Of a DNA stretch of 32,790 bases, positions 24,640 to 29,915 are shown piece after piece. The number at the start of each line of letters is the position of its first letter. Position 1 is the stretch's first letter. The notes beneath the pieces are model-generated. The model was not told where the DNA came from, did not search any database, and worked only from the letters and a program-made list of their open reading frames with translations. The stretch comes from a virus, in the IMG/VR virus record IMGVR_UViG_3300020057_000018, positions 1 through 32,790 of that record; one strand, 5' to 3'. The position numbers and the translations under genes are program-made.

Positions 24640-24939
24640 ATGGGGAATTTTGAAACGTTAAGAAGTGCAGGCTTATTAAACGAAAACACACAGGACTTAA
24701 GAGACTTAGAAATAGTCTGTAAGAAGTACATGGCCTACTGCACGTCGCGGTCTTGTCAGCTGGCTTGGGTCAGAGCTAACCCACGCTCTAGACAGGCCAG
24801 GGCGCGTGAGATGAACGAGAACTTGCATGTACCGAAGCCTGATGCTCCCACCAGGTCTAGGGAGTGCTGCGAGTGTGGCTTTACGTTGGTCTACAAGGAG
24901 CTTAAGGCATACGGGATTAACGAGCACCGTACGAGATAA
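24640..24939 (+). CDS. C4 zinc-ribbon protein 2, 99 aa (paralogue of 24358-24561)
   Basis: ATG 24640 (MGNFETLRSAGLL) was chosen because a longer frame beginning at 24604 would start in the promoter. Residues about 35-45 hold AYCTSRSCQ and about 75-90 hold NLHVPKP and ECCECGFTLVYKEL, giving a C-x4-C/C-x2-C zinc site shared with the upstream protein. It has an additional N-terminal helix (NENTQDLRDLEIVCKKYM) and a longer basic linker rich in Arg. Paralogue duplication including the upstream element is visible. A regulator or nucleic-acid-binding role is possible but not shown. Confidence 0.78.
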   Translation: MGNFETLRSAGLLNENTQDLRDLEIVCKKYMAYCTSRSCQLAWVRANPRSRQARAREMNENLHVPKPDAPTRSRECCECGFTLVYKELKAYGINEHRTR

Positions 24940-24996
24940 CGCGTCGCAACTAGATAGATGTTTACCTGGTGCGTTACACGTGTTACAATTAAGGGT

Positions 24997-25212
24997 ATGT
25001 TTGTTATTATTCGAGCATGCAAAGTACACTTAAAGAATATCCCTGTTCACAGTATTATCTACCGATCGGACTCTATGGACGAGGTCTATAGGGAACATAC
25101 TAAGCGTGCCAGACGACACCCAAGGCAGGAGTACATTATCGCTTTTATTAAGGGGCATTGTAAGAAGAAGGCTCCAGGCGTTTTAGACCAAGAGCCCTCT
25201 CTTAATCTCTAG
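24997..25212 (+). CDS. Small basic protein of unknown function, 71 aa
   Basis: ATG 24997 was preferred to the upstream ATG at 24958 because AAGGG precedes it, though very closely. A TGnTACAAT-like extended -10 box lies at 24984-24989, so the message may begin at or near the ATG. The protein begins MFVIIRACKVHLKNIPVH and has a basic middle (REHTKRARRHPRQEYIIAFIKGHCKKKAPG). The last stop base touches the end of the convergent 66-aa gene. No family is recognised; the basic charge would suit nucleic-acid binding. The longer frame from 24958 cannot be excluded. Confidence 0.55.
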   Translation: MFVIIRACKVHLKNIPVHSIIYRSDSMDEVYREHTKRARRHPRQEYIIAFIKGHCKKKAPGVLDQEPSLNL

Positions 25213-25413
25213 CTACTTCTTTTCGTGACCACCAACGTCTAGATCTTTATACTGAGCGCCGTCCTTTTTCTTTTCGGACCCCATCAGTTTATCTAACTTA
25301 GACTCACCAGACTTAACGCCAAATTCACTTGGAACTTTAGCCTTAGGTGCTGAACCATATCCTGATTCTTTCGCTTCTTCTTTGCCCATATCCATTTTCT
25401 TATCCATTGCCAT
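25213..25413 (-). CDS. Small highly charged protein, 66 aa
   Basis: ATG 25413 has AAAGGGG nine bases upstream. The sequence is unstructured and charged: MAMDKKMDMGKEEAKESGYGSAPKAKVPSEFGVKSGESKLDKLMGSEKKKDG. There is no hydrophobic core, so it may be an internal, disordered or partner-dependent protein. It is preceded by promoter-like element E and is read towards the zinc-ribbon genes, with only one base between the convergent stops. Function unknown. Confidence 0.68.
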   Translation of the reverse strand: MAMDKKMDMGKEEAKESGYGSAPKAKVPSEFGVKSGESKLDKLMGSEKKKDGAQYKDLDVGGHEKK

Positions 25414-25446
25414 AAGTACGTACCCCTTTCCTAATTAGGTGACTCA

Positions 25447-25477
25447 AGAATACCGCCCATGAATTGTTAAGACAAGC
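25447..25477 (-). promoter_or_regulatory. Promoter/operator element E upstream of the 66-aa gene
   Basis: The 16-base block 25462-25477 is identical to part of element D. On the minus strand TTGTCT (25475-25470), a 17-base spacer and TATTCT (25452-25447) form a sigma70-like promoter, with CTTAAC overlapping the -35 side. The 135-base gap 25414-25548 holds no other recognisable feature. Inferred. Confidence 0.55.
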
Positions 25478-25548
25478 CATGATTGATCTTGGCTACTACT
25501 GCCGTTATTTTGCTTTTTGAACCGTAATCCATAAGTGGGCTGTTTGAT

Positions 25549-26100
25549 TTATTGTAGAGTTTCATTGACCATATGCCTAATGGCTTGAGCTACTTCTGGT
25601 TTTTGTACTTCTAATTTTTCTAGTTCTAGTTTTTTTAGTTCAAACTTGGTGTTTAATTTCCCAACTTTAGACATCCGTTGCGATGCTTCAACTAGGTCTC
25701 TTACTTGCGCAAAAAACATACCACGATCGTCTTGCGTTGTTCCACAAACGGTTTCCCATCCGCCCATAAGTTTCACAATTACCCACGTGGACTCGCCTAA
25801 GGCTTCTTTAGCTAATTTAATTTGGTAACTCCCATACACACTGATCGCGCTCCTAATTCTGCCCGCTTCAACAGTCGCTTCATCACGGTCTGTCACACAA
25901 GACCCTAATGCTTGCTTAAGTGCCGCAGGTAATGGAAATCGTACGTTGCCTGGTGTTTGTCTGTATTTAATAATTACTTGCCTTAATTCGTCTGGAGGAA
26001 CATCCGCTAAGTCTTCAGCAAACATACTGAGTTGATTCTCGGTAATTGGAAAGCAGTAATACTCGGCGAGCCTTAAAAGTAAATATTTTATCTGTTCCAC
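25549..26100 (-). CDS. Probable helicase loader (P-like), 183 aa
   Basis: GTG 26100 overlaps the initiator stop as TAGTG. The N-terminal 70 residues (LLLRLAEYYCFPITENQLSMFAEDLADVPPDELRQVIIKYRQTPGNVRFPLPAALKQAL) resemble, in style and length, the N terminus of phage helicase loaders such as LIG/P-type proteins: a short helical domain with a FP/LP turn. The middle has GGWETVCGTTQDDRGMFFAQVRDLVEASQRM, often seen in small phage replication proteins, and the C terminus is a charged helix. It follows an initiator, just as P follows O in lambda. No Walker motif, so it would load host helicase without hydrolysing ATP. Confidence 0.66.
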   Translation of the reverse strand: MEQIKYLLLRLAEYYCFPITENQLSMFAEDLADVPPDELRQVIIKYRQTPGNVRFPLPAALKQALGSCVTDRDEATVEAGRIRSAISVYGSYQIKLAKEALGESTWVIVKLMGGWETVCGTTQDDRGMFFAQVRDLVEASQRMSKVGKLNTKFELKKLELEKLEVQKPEVAQAIRHMVNETLQ

Positions 26101-27002
26101 TAAATCTCGCCTCTCCGAAGTTTTTCCAATAAGGCCTGATTACTGTGAGATACTTTTTCTGTATATAGAATACTTGTTGGGTCTTTTACTTCCATACCTG
26201 TTTCATGAAACTGTAAAATAGCGTTTAAATTTCCTTTCATCGTAAACAAGTCATGACGCTTTATGACAAGCCATCTGTCAGTCATTGCTAAATAACTCGG
26301 GATAACGTCGATAGCCCTTTTTAAAGTCAGTGCTTTTATAATATTTTTAACGACCCCTACCTGGTCAGATATTACGGGAGATACTCCGTACTTAATTTTG
26401 TACGCCTCACAGTAGGCAGCAATGAATAAATTAACCCCATCAGTTTGTTGAGAGTTAAGACCCTCGGAGTATAGATTCGCAGAATCTATATTCTCCGTTC
26501 CCTTTCTTTTCTCTGAGTTAGAGTTAGAGTTAGAGTTAGAGTTAGAGAATTGAGTAAGAGTAAGAGGAAGAGTAAGAGTAAGAGCTTCAGAGCCGTTCAG
26601 AGTCCGTTCAGTAATTACTGAACACCCGTTCAGTGTTTCCTTTAAACTTTTATCCGACTTTTTTTGTCTAGCATTCTGAAGAGAATCCATTTTTTTCTGA
26701 CTTAGAGATTTCCCAGAGTTCGATTTTTGTTTCAGCCAAGCGAATTGCTCCTCTTGTCCGCAAGCTTCCACACCACCATTAACGCGACTAGCCCAGCCTG
26801 TGGTTATTAGGTATTCTGGTAGCCCGGTTTGTATCCATTTGTGATCAGGTATAAATCCATATTTGAGATAGTATTCTTGAGCTTCTATCCAAAGCCACGC
26901 CAATGCTCCTAACGCAGTGTATCTTGAACCTCCAGTAGCTACACAAAGTTCAATAAACCTTCCATCTTTAAAGATGGAGTCTTCTATATTAATGCGTGCC
27001 AT
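26100..27002 (-). CDS. Replication initiator (lambda O-like), 300 aa
   Basis: ATG 27002 has AGGGG upstream. Residues 1-95 (MARINIEDSIFKDGRFIELCVATGGSRYTALGALAWLWIEAQEYYLKYGFIPDHKWIQTGLPEYL) form a winged-helix pattern seen in phage O-like initiators and DnaD-like proteins. Residues about 95-165 are a low-complexity linker rich in Ser, Lys, Thr-Leu repeats and (Ser-Asn) repeats, encoded by an origin-like repeat cluster. The C-terminal domain (about 185-290) contains GVNLFIAAYCEAYKIKYGVSPVISDQVGVVKNIIKAL and RAIDVIPSYLAMTDRWLVIKRHDLFTMKGNLNAILQ, a block frequent in phage replication proteins. It would bind the origin and recruit the loader and host helicase. The linker as origin parallels lambda O. 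Confidence 0.78.
   Translation of the reverse strand: MARINIEDSIFKDGRFIELCVATGGSRYTALGALAWLWIEAQEYYLKYGFIPDHKWIQTGLPEYLITTGWASRVNGGVEACGQEEQFAWLKQKSNSGKSLSQKKMDSLQNARQKKSDKSLKETLNGCSVITERTLNGSEALTLTLPLTLTQFSNSNSNSNSNSEKRKGTENIDSANLYSEGLNSQQTDGVNLFIAAYCEAYKIKYGVSPVISDQVGVVKNIIKALTLKRAIDVIPSYLAMTDRWLVIKRHDLFTMKGNLNAILQFHETGMEVKDPTSILYTEKVSHSNQALLEKLRRGEI
26465..26633. other. Candidate replication origin inside the initiator gene
   Basis: Three CCGTTCAG copies start at 26593, 26604 and 26626 (steps of 11 and 22, one and two helix turns), with a weaker TTCAG copy at 26586 and a perfect palindrome GTTCAGTAATTACTGAAC at 26606-26623. Next come a purine-rich tract, with five GAGTTA copies (26515-26544) and GAGTAA units to 26584, and a large inverted repeat, TATAGATTC-GCA-GAATCTATA flanked by CGGAG/CTCCG (26465-26497). 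Order iterons, low-complexity tract, inverted repeat resembles lambda ori. Function is inferred. Confidence 0.6.
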
Positions 27003-27084
27003 TTTGATCCCCTCTTAATGTTGTCTTTGCAGTCCAAAAAGGGTATTGGTTAGGTAATCTTTTTGGTCGTACTTAAAGATCTAC

Positions 27085-27129
27085 AACCTCACCTTGTGGA
27101 TGTAAATATCTCTTGGTGGGGTTTTTTTT
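27085..27129 (+). terminator. Rho-independent terminator-like hairpin with T8
   Basis: AACCTCACC (27085-27093) pairs with GGTGGGGTT (27115-27123), 9 bp including one G-T pair, loop 21 bases, and is followed by a run of eight T (27122-27129) and ATTT. It faces rightwards, upstream of the early operon, so it could stop read-through from the left or act as an attenuator. Confidence 0.6.
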
Positions 27130-27200
27130 ATTTCCTAGTCTACCTACGTTTCGTGGTACAACTAGCCCATCAAGCACGAAAGTGTTTCTTACAAAGTCTT

Positions 27201-27240
27201 TAAGAGCCTGCCAGCGTTCCTGGTAGGCTCTTATTGTTTA
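27201..27240 (+). terminator. Long hairpin upstream of the early operon, terminator-like
   Basis: TAAGAGCCTGCCAG (27201-27214) pairs with CTGGTAGGCTCTTA (27220-27233) over 14 bp with one G-T pair and a 5-base loop, followed by TTGTTTA. The stem is very stable but the T tract is poor. It may terminate, pause or protect transcripts before the ERF gene. Confidence 0.5.
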
Positions 27241-27302
27241 AAGAGTGGCTTTTTTTTAAGAGTGACGTATAGTCCTCTCACTTGAAAGGAAACCCGTGCG
27301 TT

Positions 27303-28106
27303 ATGAATACATCTCCAGAAGTGAAGGACCTCTTCACAGCCCTCTCCCTACTACAGTTAGAACTAGAGCCCGCCACTAAAGATACGATCAATCCCCACTT
27401 TAAGTCCAAATACGCGGACTTAGCGGAGGTTATACGCGTGTCTCAGTCCCTAATGGGAAAGCATGGCTTCTGCATCATACAAACCATCAGCCCCGACAAC
27501 GTCATGACAACAATCCTAGGGCATACGTCAGGCCAGTGGATACGCTCCGAATTGAAACTGGTACTACAGAAACAAGATATGCAAGGGCTTGGATCAGCAA
27601 TAACCTACGCTAGGCGTTACGCAAGAGCCGCTATCCTAGGGATTACTCAAGACGACGACGATGCCAACGACGCTTCTATAAGCCCCACACAAGCCTCCAC
27701 CCGTTTACCCAGGGTAACGCCCCTCACGGTTCAGAAAGCCTCGCCACAAGCGTCTGGCGACGTAGTTAAGGCAGTTAAAGCCGTGGTAACAGAAGCAACC
27801 TCCGACTCTAGAGCTAGAGACTTAGCAGGTCTTTTCATATCCAAGGGCTGGACCACCGTGCAAGCTAAGGAATATGTTCTAAAGGCATACGGTGTGCTTT
27901 CAATGAAAGACCTCACCCTAGAACAAGCTAAGGCGTTTCACACCGTTCTAACCGAGAGCGTGAACTTCTATGTAGCTGCCTCTAAGTTAGATCTACAGCA
28001 CACACCTGAACCAAACCCTTTAAGTGGGTTCGATGCTTTTAAGGTTAGCACCAAACCAGGCGAGGTAAGTAGTGGAGTGGTTGACTATGATGATGTGCCT
28101 TTTTGA
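27303..28106 (+). CDS. erf: ERF-family single-strand annealing protein with SSB-like C-terminal tip, 267 aa
   Basis: ATG 27303 was chosen over TTG 27282. Residues 1-130 read PEVKDLFTALSLLQLELEPATKDTINPHFKSKYADLAEVIRVSQSLMGKHGFCIIQ, then LKLVLQKQDMQGLGSAITYARRYARAAILGITQDDDDAND, the typical ERF (Essential Recombination Function) domain. A variable Ser/Thr/Val-rich region and a helical stretch (DLAGLFISKGWTTVQAKEYVLKAYGVLSMKDLTLEQAKAFHTVL) follow. The last seven residues are DYDDVPF, an acidic tip ending in PF like that of bacterial SSB. It would anneal complementary strands during concatemer formation, and the tip may recruit SSB-binding host proteins. First gene of the early operon. Confidence 0.88.
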   Translation: MNTSPEVKDLFTALSLLQLELEPATKDTINPHFKSKYADLAEVIRVSQSLMGKHGFCIIQTISPDNVMTTILGHTSGQWIRSELKLVLQKQDMQGLGSAITYARRYARAAILGITQDDDDANDASISPTQASTRLPRVTPLTVQKASPQASGDVVKAVKAVVTEATSDSRARDLAGLFISKGWTTVQAKEYVLKAYGVLSMKDLTLEQAKAFHTVLTESVNFYVAASKLDLQHTPEPNPLSGFDAFKVSTKPGEVSSGVVDYDDVPF

Positions 28107-28157
28107 ACGACCGTATAAAAGATCCGTACCTTAATTAAACTCACCCAAGGAGAATAG

Positions 28158-28532
28158 ATGAACAAAGTAATTCTAATAGGTAACATTAGTAACCAGCCCG
28201 AAGTAAAGACCGGGTCTAAAGACGGTAGAGACTGGGCCAGTCTAAGGTTCAACCTGGTGACCTCTGAAAAGATAGGGGACGGCTATAAAAGGGAATGGCA
28301 CCGATGCTCCTGGTTTGGTGTGCGTGCTCAGAAAATGGCCTCCTATTTAGTGGAGGGAGCTACTCTTCAAATAGAAGGTCGCCTTACAACTAAGAAGTGG
28401 ACCGATCGTAACGGAACAGAGAAATACTCAACAGAGATTGAATTGAACGACGCTAATTTCCTACCAAAGCAATTTGAACCTAGAACGGGCGATAACGTGC
28501 TCCCATCCCCTAATGAAAGCGATGTATTCTAG
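28158..28532 (+). CDS. ssb: Single-stranded DNA-binding protein, 124 aa
   Basis: ATG 28158 has a strong CAAGGAGA site. The OB fold is evident: MNKVILIGNISNQPEVKTGSKDGRDWASLRFNLVTSE, then REWHRCSWFGVRAQKMASYLVEGATLQIEGRLTTKKWTDRNGTEKYSTEIELND, with the usual strand order and aromatic DNA-contact residues. The C terminus is short (PNESDVF) and lacks the usual PF tip. It coats single strands during replication and annealing by the adjacent ERF protein. Stop TAG overlaps the GTG of the next gene. Confidence 0.93.
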   Translation: MNKVILIGNISNQPEVKTGSKDGRDWASLRFNLVTSEKIGDGYKREWHRCSWFGVRAQKMASYLVEGATLQIEGRLTTKKWTDRNGTEKYSTEIELNDANFLPKQFEPRTGDNVLPSPNESDVF

Positions 28533-28738
28533 TGACTAAACGTGACCCTGTCTTGTTTAGAGAGATGGCCATCGGTGCTGAAACTGACTACGCCTATACG
28601 TTTAAAATGGCTGGAAAGCACAACGTCACACTGGACGATGGGACTGGCTGGGTCATTGAAACTAAAGCGAATGAAGAATGGAATGAAGATAAAATACGCG
28701 CACTCGGCGAGATCTATTACACGCCGCCCCGTCATTAA
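28532..28738 (+). CDS. Small early protein of unknown function, 68 aa
   Basis: GTG 28532 overlaps the SSB stop as TAGTG, giving translational coupling like that used between initiator and loader. An ATG at 28565 gives a shorter form but with a poorly spaced site. The protein (TKRDPVLFREMAIGAETDYAYTFKMAGKHNVTLDDGTGWVIETKANEEWNEDKIRALGEIYYT) looks like a small alpha/beta domain with no cysteine and no membrane segment. No family is recognised. Confidence 0.66.
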   Translation: MTKRDPVLFREMAIGAETDYAYTFKMAGKHNVTLDDGTGWVIETKANEEWNEDKIRALGEIYYTPPRH

Positions 28739-28750
28739 GCATAACACACC

Positions 28751-28779
28751 TATACAAGAGCTAAATAGTATGGTATTAT
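28751..28779 (+). promoter_or_regulatory. Weak promoter candidate upstream of the DUF6948-like gene
   Basis: TATACA (28751-28756), 17 bases, TATTAT (28774-28779) with a TG extension. Start of transcription would fall at the GGGAG ribosome-binding site, which makes the call doubtful. Confidence 0.3.
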
Positions 28780-28798
28780 ACCCCTGGGAGAATTAAAA

Positions 28799-29086
28799 AT
28801 GAAAAAACAATATGTTATAGTTAGGACGCAGTCGGCTGGAGTATTCGCTGGGTATATTAAAAAACGGACCGGGCAAGAGGTTGTTATGACCGAAGCTAGA
28901 CGGCTTTGGTACTGGGACGGTGCCGCTAGCCTATCTCAGCTGTGCATCGATGGGGTCTCTAAACCTCAATCTTGTAGATTCCCCGAAGCCGTGCCGCGTG
29001 TGCTGTTAATGCAAGTGATTGAGATTTTAGACTGCTCTGACAAAGCAAAAAAATCGATAGGTTCGGTGCCTATATGGAGAGCGTAA
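28799..29086 (+). CDS. DUF6948-like phage protein, 95 aa
   Basis: ATG 28799 follows a GGGAG site. The sequence KKQYVIVRTQSAGVFAGYIKKRTGQEVVMTEARRLWYWDGAASLSQLCIDGVSKPQSCRFPEAVPRVLLMQVIEILDCSDKAKKSIGSVPIWRA matches the family I remember as DUF6948: YVIVRTxSAGVFAG, ARRLWYWDGAASLSQL and EIL are its marks. Members are found in many phages, often with glycine-rich neighbours; the function is not known to me. It could be a small virion or regulatory protein. Its end overlaps the first Gly-rich cassette by 13 bases. Confidence 0.75.
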   Translation: MKKQYVIVRTQSAGVFAGYIKKRTGQEVVMTEARRLWYWDGAASLSQLCIDGVSKPQSCRFPEAVPRVLLMQVIEILDCSDKAKKSIGSVPIWRA

Positions 29087-29181
29087 ACCCAGGCCAAGGT
29101 AACGGCTCAGGCGTAGGCTCTGGCTATGGTGACGGCTATGGTAACAGCTCAGGCTACGGCTACGGAGATGGCCATGGGTAA
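29074..29181 (+). CDS. Gly/Ser/Tyr-rich cassette 1, 35 aa
   Basis: ATG 29074 overlaps the previous gene. The product (MESVNPGQGNGSG..., ending GYGYGDGHG) is built of alternating glycine with Ser, Tyr, Asn and Asp. It ends at TAA in GGG-TAA-C, and the ATG of cassette 2 lies inside the same eight bases (ATGGGTAA). The following frame is +1. Expression alone, reinitiation, or +1 slippage into cassette 2 are all possible. The region is short and of low complexity. Confidence 0.55.
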   Translation: MESVNPGQGNGSGVGSGYGDGYGNSSGYGYGDGHG

Positions 29182-29183
29182 CA
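29147..29183. repeat. 37-bp cassette-end repeat, copy 1
   Basis: Identical to 29412-29448; includes the GGG-TAA-C stop and the overlapping ATG. The 265-bp distance is 1 modulo 3, which moves the frame by +1. Confidence 0.9.
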
Positions 29184-29446
29184 GCTCCGGCTTAGGTTCT
29201 GGCTATGGTAACAGCTTAGGCTCAGGTGATGGCTCAGGTAACGGCCCAGGTTTAGGCACAGGTTGGGGTGACGGCTCAGGTTGGGGTAACAGCGCGGGCG
29301 CGGGCTATGGTAACAGCTCAGGCTATGGTGATAACTATGGTAACGGCGAAAGTGATGGCTCAGGTATGGGCGAAAGTGACGGCTATGGTAACGGCTCAGG
29401 CTATGGTGATGGCTCAGGCTACGGCTACGGAGATGGCCATGGGTAA
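29174..29446 (+). CDS. Gly/Ser/Tyr-rich cassette 2, 90 aa
   Basis: ATG 29174 is the ATG of ATGGGTAA. The product starts MGNSSGLGSGYGNSLG and ends GYGYGDGHG*, again GGG-TAA-C. It is glycine in nearly every second position, with units such as GYGNSSG, GDGSG and GMGESDG. The pattern suggests a flexible or polyglycine-II-like beta-helical structure. The 37 bases at its end (29412-29448) equal those at the end of cassette 1 (29147-29183). Confidence 0.6.
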   Translation: MGNSSGLGSGYGNSLGSGDGSGNGPGLGTGWGDGSGWGNSAGAGYGNSSGYGDNYGNGESDGSGMGESDGYGNGSGYGDGSGYGYGDGHG

Positions 29447-29448
29447 CA
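29412..29448. repeat. 37-bp cassette-end repeat, copy 2
   Basis: Second copy of the 37-base repeat, with the same stop and start. The third junction at 29661-29670 is shorter but keeps GGG-TAA-C. Confidence 0.9.
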
Positions 29449-29669
29449 ACTCAGGCTATGGTTCTGGCTCAGGCTCCGGCTCAGGCTATGGTAACAGTTT
29501 AGGCTCAGGTGATGGCTCTGGCTCCGGCTCAGGCTATGGTAACAGTTCAAACTATGGTTATAGCTACGGTAACGGCTCAGGCGTAGGCTCAGGTTATAGT
29601 AATGGCTCAGGCGATGGCACAGGTGATGGCTCAGGTTGGGGTGACGGCCCAGGTATGGGCGATGGGTAA
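29439..29669 (+). CDS. Gly/Ser/Tyr-rich cassette 3, 76 aa
   Basis: ATG 29439, again in ATGGGTAA, +1 to cassette 2. It starts MGNNSGYGSGSGSGSGYGNS and ends GMGDG*, with GAT-GGG-TAA-C. A further ATGGGTAAC start at 29662 would open a 27-aa frame (29662-29745) ending in YSGTTWWV; I do not call it as a gene because it overlaps the next one and lacks the repeat. Composition as in cassettes 1 and 2. Confidence 0.58.
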   Translation: MGNNSGYGSGSGSGSGYGNSLGSGDGSGSGSGYGNSSNYGYSYGNGSGVGSGYSNGSGDGTGDGSGWGDGPGMGDG

Positions 29670-29701
29670 CAGTGTATTCGTAAACACTCTGGAGAGTAAG
29701 T

Positions 29702-29914
29702 ATGGGTTTCTTATCTTTTATAGCGGTACTACTTGGTGGGTATAGTGCTTTATCTTTATTGGTTGCCGCCTACGACGAGACCATTAACGCCTCTCAGTTA
29801 GCTACAATGAAGCACTACCACTGGGACGAGTTCATACAGCGACGTAAGGTTAAAGGTGTCTACCTGGTGACCTTATTGATGTGCTCTGTCTACCTCTGGG
29901 TGCGACACCTGTAA
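29702..29914 (+). CDS. Small membrane protein, 70 aa
   Basis: ATG 29702 has GGAGAG seven bases upstream. The product starts with a hydrophobic helix (FLSFIAVLLGGYSALSLLVAAY, about 3-24), then a polar loop with DETINASQLATMKHYHWDEFIQRRKVK, and ends with a second hydrophobic helix (GVYLVTLLMCSVYLWV, about 51-66). Two membrane segments with a cytoplasmic or periplasmic loop are expected. Role unknown; early expression could mean host takeover or exclusion. Confidence 0.72.
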   Translation: MGFLSFIAVLLGGYSALSLLVAAYDETINASQLATMKHYHWDEFIQRRKVKGVYLVTLLMCSVYLWVRHL

Positions 29915-29915
29915 T

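Larger units (their letters stand above)
27003..27302. promoter_or_regulatory. Divergent control region between replication and early operons
   Basis: This 300-base gap holds no gene. From left to right it has an 8-bp inverted repeat CCAAAAAG/CTTTTTGG (27034-27066), a terminator-like hairpin with eight T (27085-27129), a 14-bp hairpin (27201-27233), and a -10-like TATAGT at 27268-27273 with no convincing -35. The ERF ribosome-binding site AAAGGAAA is at 27285-27292. I see no clear promoter for the leftward initiator gene. Confidence 0.55.

Noticed and set aside
24336-25033. Antisense and alternative frames opposite the zinc-ribbon genes (24336-24524, 24706-25029, 24827-25033)
   Set aside because: The plus-strand frames carry paralogous cysteine motifs, while the others show no motif and only exist by chance openness.
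26515-26584. CRISPR-like or micro-repeat array
   Set aside because: The units are 6 bases without spacers; they fit low-complexity coding sequence and origin-type repeats.
28542-28796. 84-aa plus-strand frame overlapping 28532-28738
   Set aside because: The frame coupled to SSB by TAGTG gives a more normal composition; this one is Met/Lys/Ser-rich shadow sequence.
29126-29669. Longer frames starting MVTAMVTAQ and MTAQVGVTA through the Gly-rich region
   Set aside because: These upstream extensions read the repeat in another frame and give Met/Val/Thr/Ala sequence unlike the Gly-rich part. The starts at ATGGGTAAC fit the repeat boundaries better.
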